DNA of 13,639 nucleotides from Methylacidiphilum sp. (lineage in GTDB: Bacteria; Verrucomicrobiota; Verrucomicrobiia; CAIQCK01). This document shows positions 1-6,076 of the stretch, piece by piece (the stretch's first letter is position 1; every line of letters starts with the position of its first letter). Both the position numbers and the translations under genes were made by a program. The stretch lies in NCBI GenBank assembly GCA_020718125.1, contig DYDC01000043.1, positions 1 through 13,639 of the forward strand. The letters are read 5' to 3'. Below the pieces are notes generated by a model. The model was not told where the DNA came from. It worked only from the letters and a program-made list of their open reading frames with translations, and made no database searches.

Positions 1-165
1 GATGAGTCGCGCGACCGTGGCACGTGTTATCGCGCCTGCGGCTTCGAGGCTGTCGGCCCCTCTCAGGGCTACGGCCGCGCCAGCCGCGATTTCCATGAAG
101 CCTGCAGCCGTCTCCCCCGGCTGCGCCACGCCATTCCCAAAACCAGATGACTCCGCCGTGCCCAT
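1..165 (-). CDS. Possible 5' part of an unrecognised gene, running off the window
   Basis: On the minus strand an open frame starts with ATG at 165-163 and stays open for 55 codons to the window edge. It reads MGTAESSGFGNGVAQPGETA and then an Ala/Gly-rich stretch containing FMEIAAGAAVALRGAD. The residues look protein-like (amphipathic, Ala-rich), whereas the plus-strand frame opposite them (2-223) is low-complexity Ala/Pro/Arg and looks like its shadow. A purine-rich GGGGGTGG lies directly before the ATG, too close for a normal ribosome site. Third-codon GC is lower than in the neighbours. If real, it is divergent from nfnA. I recognise no family; the call rests only on frame and composition. 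Confidence 0.25.
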   Translation of the reverse strand, partial: MGTAESSGFGNGVAQPGETAAGFMEIAAGAAVALRGADSLEAAGAITRATVARLI

Positions 166-220
166 CCACCCCCGTCAGGACGATTCCGGCTTGCGTTTCC
201 TGCTTGGGCACGTCATAGCA

Positions 221-230
221 TGAGTCAACG
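221..230 (+). repeat. TGAGTCAACG motif, copy upstream of nfnA
   Basis: The ten bases TGAGTCAACG occur here, at 4202-4211 and at 4571-4580. The copies here and at 4200-4212 share 13 bases, CATGAGTCAACGA. The motif lies about 80 bases before the chosen nfnA start. It may be a fragment of a dispersed element or a binding site; the sequence does not say which. Confidence 0.45.
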
Positions 231-250
231 AAGGCTCACGAAGACGATGC

Positions 251-294
251 CCAGCAGCCAGCCGAAAGTGTTGCGTTGGCTGCTGGCTCGCGGG
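251..294 (+). repeat. Dispersed 37-bp repeat, copy 1, with stem-loop
   Basis: Positions 258-294 match 11750-11786 with two mismatches (265 and 282), and the reverse complement of 13607-13639. The core reads AAGTGTTGCGTTGGCT followed by CTGGCTCGCGGG. In this copy only, CCAGCAGCCA (251-260) pairs perfectly with TGGCTGCTGG (277-286), giving a 10-bp stem with a 16-nt loop. Similarity stops abruptly after CGCGGG in all copies, which marks one boundary of the element. It lies between the window-left sequence and nfnA, and it is the main reason for not extending nfnA upstream. Confidence 0.75.
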
Positions 295-309
295 GCGGCT
301 TTGCAGTTC

Positions 310-1161
310 ATGCACACGGTATTATCGAAACGTAAACTGAGTCCGAACGTGACGCGGCTGGATGTGCTTGCGGAGCGCATCGCCGCGATACGCCTGCCGG
401 GGCAGTTTGTGATCGTGCGGCGCGGCGACGGCGCCGAGCGCATCCCGCTGACCATCGCCGACTCCGACGAGAAAGCCGGTTCCATCACGCTGGTCATCCA
501 GGCCGTGGGCAAGAGCACGCGAGAATTGGTCGCGCTCGATCCGGGCGAGGTCATCCAGGACATCTCCGGCCCGCTCGGCAAGCCGACCGAGTTGGCCGAG
601 GCCGGCCACGCGCTCTGCATCGGCGGCGGCGTCGGCACGGCGGTGGTGCATCCCATCGCGCAGGGCCTGTTCCGACGCGGTGTGCGGGTCACGAGCGTCA
701 TCGGCGGGCGGTCGAAGGAATGGGTCATTTTCGAGGAGGAACTGCGCAGGCTCGGCGAGGTGGTGGTCTGCACCGACGACGGCAGCTATGGCCGCAAAGG
801 CTTCGTGACTGATGCGGCGAAGGACCTGTTCGCGGCGGGCGGCGTGAACGTGGTCTATGCGATTGGTCCGGTGCCGATGATGCGGGCGGTGGCGGGACTG
901 ACCCGGCCGCTGGGCATCCACACGATCGTGTCGTTGAACCCGGTGATGGTGGACGGCACCGGCATGTGCGGCGGCTGCCGCGTGAGCATCGGCGGCGAGA
1001 CGAAGTTTGCGTGCGTGGACGGGCCGGAGTTCGACGGGCACAAGGTGGACTTCGACCTGTTGTGGGACCGGCTGGGCACCTACCGAAAGCATGAGGAGCA
1101 CTCGCTGACACGGCACGAGGAAGCCTGCCGGATCGGCCTGCAGAAGCCGGAGGGATATTGA
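310..1161 (+). CDS. nfnA: NfnA-type ferredoxin-NADP+ oxidoreductase subunit (FAD and [2Fe-2S])
   Basis: Small subunit of the NfnAB / sulfide dehydrogenase (SudB) family. With NfnB it moves electrons between NADPH, NADH and ferredoxin in the cytoplasm. The 283-residue length fits the family. The N-terminal half is a ferredoxin-reductase FAD barrel with RIPLTI (44-49). A nucleotide-binding domain follows with GGGVGTA (105-111). Near the C terminus is the cluster site MVDGTGMCGGC. D215, C220, C223 and C235 have the Asp-x4-Cys-x2-Cys-x11-Cys spacing I know from NfnA, where Asp is an unusual fourth ligand; PyrK has four Cys instead. In-frame ATGs also exist at 220 and 247. I chose 310 because MHTVLSKRKLSPNV matches the usual family start and the longer forms run through a dispersed repeat. 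No strong ribosome site precedes 310. nfnB starts 34 bases downstream. PyrK-like is the alternative, disfavoured by the Asp ligand and the partner gene. Confidence 0.9.
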   Translation: MHTVLSKRKLSPNVTRLDVLAERIAAIRLPGQFVIVRRGDGAERIPLTIADSDEKAGSITLVIQAVGKSTRELVALDPGEVIQDISGPLGKPTELAEAGHALCIGGGVGTAVVHPIAQGLFRRGVRVTSVIGGRSKEWVIFEEELRRLGEVVVCTDDGSYGRKGFVTDAAKDLFAAGGVNVVYAIGPVPMMRAVAGLTRPLGIHTIVSLNPVMVDGTGMCGGCRVSIGGETKFACVDGPEFDGHKVDFDLLWDRLGTYRKHEEHSLTRHEEACRIGLQKPEGY

Positions 1162-1195
1162 AGCGCCATTCTCAGGACGTGAGGGGACATCCAGC

Positions 1196-2605
1196 GTGAA
1201 CTTCAAGACCACCGCCAAGGAACGGCTCCAAATCAACCGGCAGCGGATGCCGGAACAGGACCCGATCGCACGGGCGTCGAATTTCCAGGAGGTCAATCTC
1301 GGTTTCACCGAGCATCTCGCGATGCTGGAGGCGCGCCGTTGCCTTCAATGCCGCGAGGCCAGGTGCGTCGCCGGCTGCCCGGTGACGGTCAACATCCCGC
1401 ACTTCATCAAGTGTGTGTCCGAGGGGAACTTCGCGGCAGCCGCCGAGAGCCTGCTGCGCGACAACGCATTGCCCGCGGTCACCGGCCGCGTCTGTCCGCA
1501 GGAGACGCAGTGCGAGATCGAGTGCGTCCGCGGCCACAAGGGCGCGCCCGTGGCCATCGGCTACCTGGAGCGGTTCGTGGCCGACTGGGCGCGGCATAGC
1601 CAGATCAGCACCGCCGGCAGGCGCGAACCAGCCACTGGCAGGAAAATCGCCGTTGTCGGCTCCGGCCCGGCCGGACTCACGGCTGCCGGCGAACTCGCCC
1701 ACATGGGCCACGAGGTCACCATCTACGAGGCGCTCCACAAACCCGGCGGCGTGCTGGTCTATGGCATCCCCGAGTTCCGCCTGCCGAAAAAGATCGTGCA
1801 GGACGAAGTCCGGCGCCTCCAGCGCGGCGGCGTGAAGATCGAGTGCAACGTCGTCATCGGCCGCACCTACACGTTGCAGGAACTGCGGGGACGCTTCGAC
1901 GGCATCTTCATCGCCAACGGCGCGGGTCTGCCGGTGTTCATGAACGTTCCCGGTGAGCACCTCAAAGGCGTCTATTCCGCCAACGAATATCTCACCCGCG
2001 TGAACCTGATGGAGGCCTACGAGTTCCCCAGGGCCGACACGCCGGTGCTGGTCGGCAAACGCGTTGCGGTCGTCGGCGGCGGCAACGTCGCCATGGACGC
2101 CGCCCGCACCGCCAAACGCGTCGGCGCCGACAAGTCCGTCATCGTCTATCGCCGCACCCTCCAGGAGATGCCCGCGCGCGCCGAGGAAGTGTCCCATGCC
2201 GGGCACGAGGGCATCGCCTTCGAGTTCCTCGCCGCGCCGGTCGAGGCGCTCGGCAACAAGGACCGCTGGGTCACCGGCCTGAAATGCCAGCGCATGAAAC
2301 TCGGCGAACCCGACGCCTCCGGCCGGCGCGGCCCCGTGCCAATCCCCGGCTCGGAGTTCGTCATCGAGTGCGAACTGGTCATCGTCGCCATCGGTTCGCG
2401 CGCCAACCCGCTGTTGACCTCGACCTGCCCCGATCTGAAGCTCGACAAGCGTGGCAACATCGTCGTGGACGCCAACGGCATGACCAGCCTGCCGGGCGTC
2501 TTCGCCGGCGGCGACATCGTCCGCGGCGCGGCCACGGTCATCCTCGCGATGGGCGACGGCAAACGAGCCGCGCGGGCGATTGATGTCTATCTGAAACAGG
2601 GCTGA
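1196..2605 (+). CDS. nfnB: NfnB / GltD-like NADPH oxidoreductase subunit (FAD, two [4Fe-4S])
   Basis: Large subunit of NfnAB, homologous to the small chain of glutamate synthase (often annotated gltA or sudA). In the known complex it binds FAD and NADPH and carries two [4Fe-4S] clusters for flavin-based electron bifurcation. The Cys-rich N-terminal ferredoxin-like domain has C49, C52, C57, C61 and then C100, C106, C110. The FAD dinucleotide fold has VVGSGPAG (153-160), the NADP fold has VVGGGNVAM (292-300), and the C-terminal FAD contact is FAGGDIVRGAA (436-446). At 469 residues it is full length. The start is GTG, supported by GAGGGG (1181-1186) nine bases upstream and by family alignment. 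It is co-transcribed with nfnA. No glutamate synthase large subunit is in the window, so a transhydrogenase or sulfide/polysulfide role is likelier than glutamate synthesis; that is inference from context. Confidence 0.9.
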   Translation: MNFKTTAKERLQINRQRMPEQDPIARASNFQEVNLGFTEHLAMLEARRCLQCREARCVAGCPVTVNIPHFIKCVSEGNFAAAAESLLRDNALPAVTGRVCPQETQCEIECVRGHKGAPVAIGYLERFVADWARHSQISTAGRREPATGRKIAVVGSGPAGLTAAGELAHMGHEVTIYEALHKPGGVLVYGIPEFRLPKKIVQDEVRRLQRGGVKIECNVVIGRTYTLQELRGRFDGIFIANGAGLPVFMNVPGEHLKGVYSANEYLTRVNLMEAYEFPRADTPVLVGKRVAVVGGGNVAMDAARTAKRVGADKSVIVYRRTLQEMPARAEEVSHAGHEGIAFEFLAAPVEALGNKDRWVTGLKCQRMKLGEPDASGRRGPVPIPGSEFVIECELVIVAIGSRANPLLTSTCPDLKLDKRGNIVVDANGMTSLPGVFAGGDIVRGAATVILAMGDGKRAARAIDVYLKQG

Positions 2606-2651
2606 TCGGCGCCAGGTGGAACGCTGGAAACTTGTTTTCCCACGCAGTTTC

Positions 2652-2656
2652 GAGGA
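2652..2656 (+). promoter_or_regulatory. Ribosome binding site of hicB
   Basis: GAGGA lies ten bases before the ATG at 2667. It favours this start over an in-frame ATG at 2616, whose extra 17 residues do not look like the HicB fold. Confidence 0.5.
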
Positions 2657-2666
2657 TAGTCCGGCC

Positions 2667-2873
2667 ATGGAAATCGTCTTCAGCGTGACGCAGGAAAGCG
2701 ACGGCGGCTACGTCGCCGAGTGCCTTTCGCATGACATTTTCACCCAGAGCAACACTTGGGAGGAATTGCGCGCCAACGTCCGCGAAGCAGTCTCCGCCTA
2801 CTTCTTCGACCAACCCAAGCCGACCGCTGTCCGGCTGCATCTGGTGCGGGACGAACTGCTGACCACCGCATGA
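2667..2873 (+). CDS. hicB: HicB-family antitoxin, short form
   Basis: Antitoxin of a type II toxin-antitoxin pair; it would bind and block the HicA ribonuclease encoded next. At 68 residues it consists only of the partial RNase H-like fold: strand MEIVFSVTQE, the loop DGGYVAECL, strand DIFTQSNTWEEL, and a helix RANVREAVSAYF. The C-terminal ribbon-helix-helix or HTH DNA-binding domain of longer HicB proteins is absent, so autoregulation by this protein is not obvious. The antitoxin gene comes first, as in some hicBA loci, and its stop overlaps the toxin start (ATGA at 2870-2873), suggesting translational coupling. It sits 61 bases after nfnB on the same strand and may have its own weak promoter or read through from nfnAB. 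Confidence 0.85.
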   Translation: MEIVFSVTQESDGGYVAECLSHDIFTQSNTWEELRANVREAVSAYFFDQPKPTAVRLHLVRDELLTTA

Positions 2874-3109
2874 AAATGCCGCGCGATCTCAGCGGCGCGG
2901 AATTGATCAAGCTCCTCTGCAAGCATTGGGGCTACCGACGGGTGAACCAGGAAGGCAGCCACGTTATCCTCGAAACGGACACGCCCCGGCATCACCGGAT
3001 CGCCGTGCCCAACCACAATCCAATGCGGATTGGCACGCTCAACGCCATCCTGCGCGCCGTGGCCGAAGCGCAAGGCGTCGAGAAGGAGAGCATCCTGGAA
3101 CGACGGTGA
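2870..3109 (+). CDS. hicA: HicA-family mRNA interferase toxin
   Basis: Translation-independent mRNA-cleaving toxin of the HicA (YcfA) family, 79 residues, the usual size. It has the double-stranded-RNA-binding-like fold: an N-terminal helix SGAELIKLLCKHWGY, then the conserved RVNQEGSHVIL with the catalytic histidine at H31, then the strand HHRIAVPNHN and the C-terminal helix GTLNAILRAVAEAQGV. All family landmarks are intact, so the toxin is likely active. The start codon overlaps the hicB stop. A decayed IS begins 44 bases downstream, consistent with an accessory patch. Confidence 0.9.
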   Translation: MKMPRDLSGAELIKLLCKHWGYRRVNQEGSHVILETDTPRHHRIAVPNHNPMRIGTLNAILRAVAEAQGVEKESILERR

Positions 3110-3153
3110 GCTTGCACGCGAGGCGTGGTGTTCCCACCCGTTGCCTCATGGAT

Positions 3154-3168
3154 AAATGACACCGAAGG
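3154..3168 (+). repeat. Left terminal inverted repeat of the IS
   Basis: AAATGACACCGAAGG; pairs with 4240-4254 in inverted orientation, with a mismatch at 3165 only. It starts 44 bases after the hicA stop. Confidence 0.6.
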
Positions 3169-3301
3169 ACTCTGAGCAGGCGGGTGTGATTGACTCAGGC
3201 TTTCGTGTTTGTTGGATAGCTTACTCTCCCTGTCAATCCCCCCTCTTTGCGGAGGAGCGCCCCGCGGGCGGTGGAGCGTGGCGGGGAGGCGCGCCAGCGC
3301 C

Positions 3302-4169
3302 TCACCGCGCGGCGTAACCGCCCGCAGGGCGGGGCAGAACTTCCGCCGCCGCCAGGATCGGTTTCAACCGTCGTTCCAATTCCGCTTTCAACACAAAGGA
3401 ATCCAAGCCCTCGTAGCGCTCCCGCAGTTGCCGCCGCGCTTTCGGACCCAGCACGCCTCGGTCCAGCAGCCGCTCGTAGGCCGTGCGCGCCGGCTCGTAT
3501 CGCTTCTTCCACTGGCTTCTGTCCCGCCACTTTTGCTTCAGCTTCAAGCCGGGCAGGAAGAAGTTCATCCGTGGTCCCCACACCTCCACGATGTCGGTGC
3601 AGGTCAGGCTCCAGATGAAATCGCCAGCGAGGCTGGCGCCGCAGTGGGCCACGCTGTCGGCTTCCAGATAGCCGGGGCCGGTCACGTCCCAAGTGCCGGT
3701 GCGAATGGGAATCCGAGTCTTGAGCAGGCTGCCGGGCTGGCTGCCGCAGCGGCCGCGCAGAGGGTGTTGGGCGCGGGCCGGAGCCAGCAAACCGGTCGAG
3801 GGAGGCGGGGCTGACCTGGCGGAGGGCTTGGTGCTGGCGCGCGCTGAGTTTGCCGTGATGGTGTTCATCGTGCGGCAGCCACAAGGGCATGGCTGGCGCC
3901 AGGCGTTTGCCGCAGGGCTGCCCGGCGGCCAGCCAGATCACACGCACAATCGGCTCGATGAGGGTGTGGCGCGGTTCGGGGCCCGGATGAACTCGGCCGC
4001 AGGGCGGGGGCACGCTGTCGCGCAGCCGCTCGATGGCATACTTGCGCTCGTAGCCGTAGTCCTCGCAGAGTTCGTCGAGCATGCGGGTTTTGCCGTCGCG
4101 GCCCCGGCGGGCATAGCGGGCTTGGAGTTTGGGCAACAGGTCGTCTTTGAGGGTTCGGTTCATGTTCAT
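3302..4169 (-). pseudogene. Transposase (DDE / integrase-core type), frameshifted and internally deleted
   Basis: The first part, from ATG at 4169, encodes MNMNRTLKDDLLPKLQARYA and continues through CEDYGYERKYAIERLRD to SPASLDR. From there the family reading (LLAPARAQ, then GSLLKTRIPIR and LEADSVAHCG) is one base out of frame. Removing one T from the run complementary to AAA at 3789-3791 restores a continuous frame. The first catalytic Asp region (LEADSVAHC) and SLTCTDI are present. TDI then runs straight into the C-terminal segment VWGPRMNFFLPGLKLKQKW, so the middle of the catalytic core with the remaining acidic residues is missing (roughly 150 residues from my memory of relatives). Corrected length is 288 residues. 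A run of G lies just before the ATG on the coding strand. It cannot encode an active transposase. Confidence 0.85.
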
Positions 4170-4201
4170 GGCCCCCCCCTTTTTCGGGTGTCTTTTCTCC
4201 A

Positions 4202-4211
4202 TGAGTCAACG
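4202..4211 (+). repeat. TGAGTCAACG motif, copy inside the IS right end
   Basis: Second copy of the motif also at 221-230 and 4571-4580. Its first eight bases form an inverted pair with 3190-3197 across the transposase pseudogene. Confidence 0.45.
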
Positions 4212-4239
4212 ACCCCTTTTTCGCCCCCTCAGCCCGTCC

Positions 4240-4254
4240 CCTCCGGTGTCATTT
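4240..4254 (-). repeat. Right terminal inverted repeat of the IS
   Basis: CCTCCGGTGTCATTT on the plus strand; the inverted partner of 3154-3168 with one mismatch. Nine bases of it (TGTCATTTG, including the next base) recur at 4559-4567. Confidence 0.6.
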
Positions 4255-4309
4255 GGGGCGCATCCCAGTTATTGGACTGGTTCCCGCCTGCCGCGCCGAA
4301 GGCGCCGAA

Positions 4310-4498
4310 GTATATCAGCCCAGGGCAAGCGAGTCCGCGAGCGCCGCCCTGGGTTGGCAACGCCACCAAGTGGCCGCCCTGAAAGGGCGGCGGTGATGGC
4401 ACGTTTGCGGTTTTCCTTGCGCCCCTTCAGGGCGCGGGCGGTTATTGCAAGGGCCCCAGGGCGGCGCTCGCGGACTCGCTTGCCCTGGGCTGATTTAC
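4310..4498. repeat. Head-to-head palindromic intergenic repeat (44-bp arms)
   Basis: The left arm 4310-4353 and right arm 4455-4498 are reverse complements over 44 bases with one mismatch (4313 against 4495); 40 of these (4314-4353 with 4455-4494) are perfect. The arm begins ATCAGCCCAGGGCAAGCGAG. Weaker similarity continues outward to about 4291 and 4517 (17 of 23 positions match, around CCGAAGG). The 101-base loop carries hairpins GCCGCCCT/AGGGCGGC (4373-4391) and GCGCCC/GGGCGC (4419-4435), which also mirror each other, so the structure looks like two diverged copies of one longer element facing each other. It resembles GC-rich palindromic repeats common between genes in this group. Function is unknown. 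Confidence 0.85.
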
Positions 4499-4570
4499 CG
4501 CTGCACCTTCGGTGCGCTTCGAAAGCCGAACCACCCTCTCAAAAACTGAGATGCGCCCTGTCATTTGATT

Positions 4571-4580
4571 TGAGTCAACG
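4571..4580 (+). repeat. TGAGTCAACG motif, copy just upstream of the htrA promoter
   Basis: Third copy; it ends six bases before the TTGACA box at 4586. A looser match (TTGAGGCAACTCG, 11 of 13) lies at 11821-11833, upstream of the PpiD-like gene. Confidence 0.4.
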
Positions 4581-4585
4581 CGCAC

Positions 4586-4613
4586 TTGACAACATGCGGC
4601 GCATCCCCATAAT
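4586..4613 (+). promoter_or_regulatory. Sigma70-like promoter for the HtrA protease gene
   Basis: A perfect -35 box TTGACA (4586-4591) and a near-consensus -10 box CATAAT (4608-4613) are separated by 16 bases. Transcription would start near 4620, leaving a leader of about 50 bases before the ATG at 4671. This is the best promoter match I found in the window. Confidence 0.6.
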
Positions 4614-4670
4614 TCGCCGCCGCTCGACGCCCGTTCAACGGGGGTCGGCGGAGGTCTGTCAAATAGCACG

Positions 4671-6026
4671 ATGAATTTCACGAAGTTCAGCGCGGGGATT
4701 TTTGTTCTTTGCCAACTGGCCGCGGCTTCGGCGCAGGTGGCCGGGCCGGCCTCCCCGCGGCGCGACGCGACCGTCATCGCGGTCGAGAAGGCGTATCGGA
4801 CGGTGGTGAACATCTCCACCGAACGCATCGTGGCGCGCAGCCACCGCGATCCGTTCGAGGATTTTCTCTACGAGTTCTACGGCTACCGGCGCGCGCCGAA
4901 GACAGGCATCAAATACAACCTGGGTTCGGGCGTCATTGTCGAGCCGGGCGGTTACATCGTCACCAACCAGCACGTGGTCGAGCGCGCCTCGAAAATCACC
5001 GTCACAGCGACCGACGGGACGAAATACGAAGGCCGCTACATCAACGGCAGCGCCAAGAACGACCTGGCGGCGCTGAAGATCGAGCCGAAGTCACCGTTGC
5101 AGGCCATCGAACTGGCCGCGGACGGCGACCTGTTGCTCGGCGAGACGGTCATCGCGCTCGGCGACCCTTACGGGCTGGAAAACACGATTTCGCGCGGGGT
5201 GCTGAGCGCCAAGAACCGGAAAGCGCCTTGGGAAGGGGAAGTGGTGTTCGAGGACATGTTGCAGACCGACGCGGCGATCAACCCGGGCAATTCCGGCGGG
5301 CCGTTGATCAACCTCGACGGCAAGCTGATCGGCATTAACACCGCGATGGTGGCCGAGGCGCAGGGGATCGGGTTCGCGATCCCCGTCAAGCGCGTGCGGC
5401 AGATGCTCGGCGAGATGCTCAGCTTGGAGAAGGGCAAAGGCGTGTGGTTCGGCGCGCAGGTGACGCAGCGCGACGGCCGGATCGAGATCGCGTCCGTGCA
5501 GAAGGGCAGCCCGGCCGAGACCGCGAGCCTGCGCGCGGGCGACGTGGTCCAGCAGGTGGACGGCGAGCCGGTGCGCGACGTGGTGGAGTTCCACGGCAAG
5601 CTGTTGAAGAAGGCCGCCGGCCAGACCACGGAAATCAGTTTTGCACGCGGCGGGAAGCAATTTAAGGCTTGCGTGCAGCTTGCAGCCGTGCCCAAGGTCT
5701 TCGGCTTTGAGTTGGCGTGGCAGAAGCTCGGCCTGCGGTTGCAGCCGCTGACACGCGAGATCGCCGACGAACTCGGCGTGGCCGCGGGCCAGGGCGTGGT
5801 GGTCGTGGACGTGGACCTCAACGGCCCGTCGTGGGATGCGGGCATCCGGCGCGGGCTGGTCGTGGCGCGCATCGGTGGCATGGATGTGCGCGGCGAGACC
5901 GAACTGGCCGCCGCGCTGGCCGAGGCCGCCACGGGCGACGCGGTGACGCTGACGGTTTATACCAGCGTGCGGCGCGGCCGGTATGTGATACAGAACGCGG
6001 ACAATGTCCGCGTCAAGGCGCGGTGA
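4671..6026 (+). CDS. htrA: HtrA/Deg-family periplasmic serine protease with two PDZ domains
   Basis: Degrades or refolds misfolded proteins in the periplasm. The first 22 residues form a signal peptide (hydrophobic IFVLCQLAAAS, then AQVA). The trypsin-like domain (about 30-245) has the full catalytic triad: H101 in TNQHVV, D131 in KNDLAAL and S208 in GNSGGP. PDZ1 is about 255-340 (VWFGAQV, ASLRAGDVVQQVDG). PDZ2 is about 350-445 (GVVVVDV, GIRRGLVVARIGG). At 451 residues the domain order is that of DegP/DegQ. It is preceded by a strong promoter and by GGAGG at 4650-4654, farther from the ATG than ideal. The ABC operon begins 50 bases downstream on the same strand, so read-through is possible. 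I cannot separate DegP from DegQ or MucD types from sequence alone. Confidence 0.92.
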   Translation: MNFTKFSAGIFVLCQLAAASAQVAGPASPRRDATVIAVEKAYRTVVNISTERIVARSHRDPFEDFLYEFYGYRRAPKTGIKYNLGSGVIVEPGGYIVTNQHVVERASKITVTATDGTKYEGRYINGSAKNDLAALKIEPKSPLQAIELAADGDLLLGETVIALGDPYGLENTISRGVLSAKNRKAPWEGEVVFEDMLQTDAAINPGNSGGPLINLDGKLIGINTAMVAEAQGIGFAIPVKRVRQMLGEMLSLEKGKGVWFGAQVTQRDGRIEIASVQKGSPAETASLRAGDVVQQVDGEPVRDVVEFHGKLLKKAAGQTTEISFARGGKQFKACVQLAAVPKVFGFELAWQKLGLRLQPLTREIADELGVAAGQGVVVVDVDLNGPSWDAGIRRGLVVARIGGMDVRGETELAAALAEAATGDAVTLTVYTSVRRGRYVIQNADNVRVKAR

Positions 6027-6076
6027 AGTGGGTTTGAAGACGATAATCAGAACGACGACGAGGACGAAAGAGAACC

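Larger units (their letters stand above)
3154..4254 (-). mobile_element. Decayed insertion sequence with imperfect terminal inverted repeats
   Basis: Outer ends: AAATGACACCGAAGG (3154-3168) is the inverted repeat of CCTCCGGTGTCATTT (4240-4254) with one mismatch in 15. Further inside, TTGACTCA (3190-3197) is the perfect inverted match of TGAGTCAA (4202-4209), and both lie in the same order from the ends. Between them is one minus-strand transposase gene with two lesions. I see no convincing target-site duplication outside 3154 and 4254, so exact ends are uncertain. The size of about 1.1 kb is short for a family whose transposase is normally over 400 residues, which agrees with an internal deletion. 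Confidence 0.65.
4255..4670. other. Intergenic region with palindromic repeats and the htrA promoter
   Basis: There is no convincing gene here: open frames on both strands are low-complexity Arg/Pro/Ala shadows. The stretch contains, in order, a small CCAGT/ACTGG hairpin (4265-4280), a long inverted repeat pair (arms 4310-4353 and 4455-4498) with two smaller hairpins in its loop, the TGTCATTTG and TGAGTCAACG motifs (4559-4580), a promoter (4586-4613), and a GGAGG at 4650-4654, 16 bases before the htrA start. Confidence 0.7.

Noticed and set aside
220..309. Extended N terminus for nfnA from ATG 220 or 247
   Set aside because: The added 30 residues run through the dispersed repeat and do not resemble NfnA starts; family alignment begins at 310.
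2632..2660. TTGTTT and GATAGT, 17 bases apart, as a hicBA promoter
   Set aside because: Only three and four matches to consensus, and the -10 box overlaps the ribosome site; too weak to list.
1172..2668. A 498-codon minus-strand frame opposite nfnB
   Set aside because: Shadow of nfnB, whose cofactor motifs are all intact.
3209..4382. Plus-strand open frames across the IS and beyond
   Set aside because: They are antisense to the transposase relic and have no recognisable features.
4310..4498. CRISPR array
   Set aside because: There are two inverted arms rather than regularly spaced direct repeats, and no cas genes.
4129..4674. A plus-strand frame of 181 codons through the palindromic repeats
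   Set aside because: Arg/Ser/Pro-rich translation of repeat DNA, ending inside the htrA start; not protein-like.
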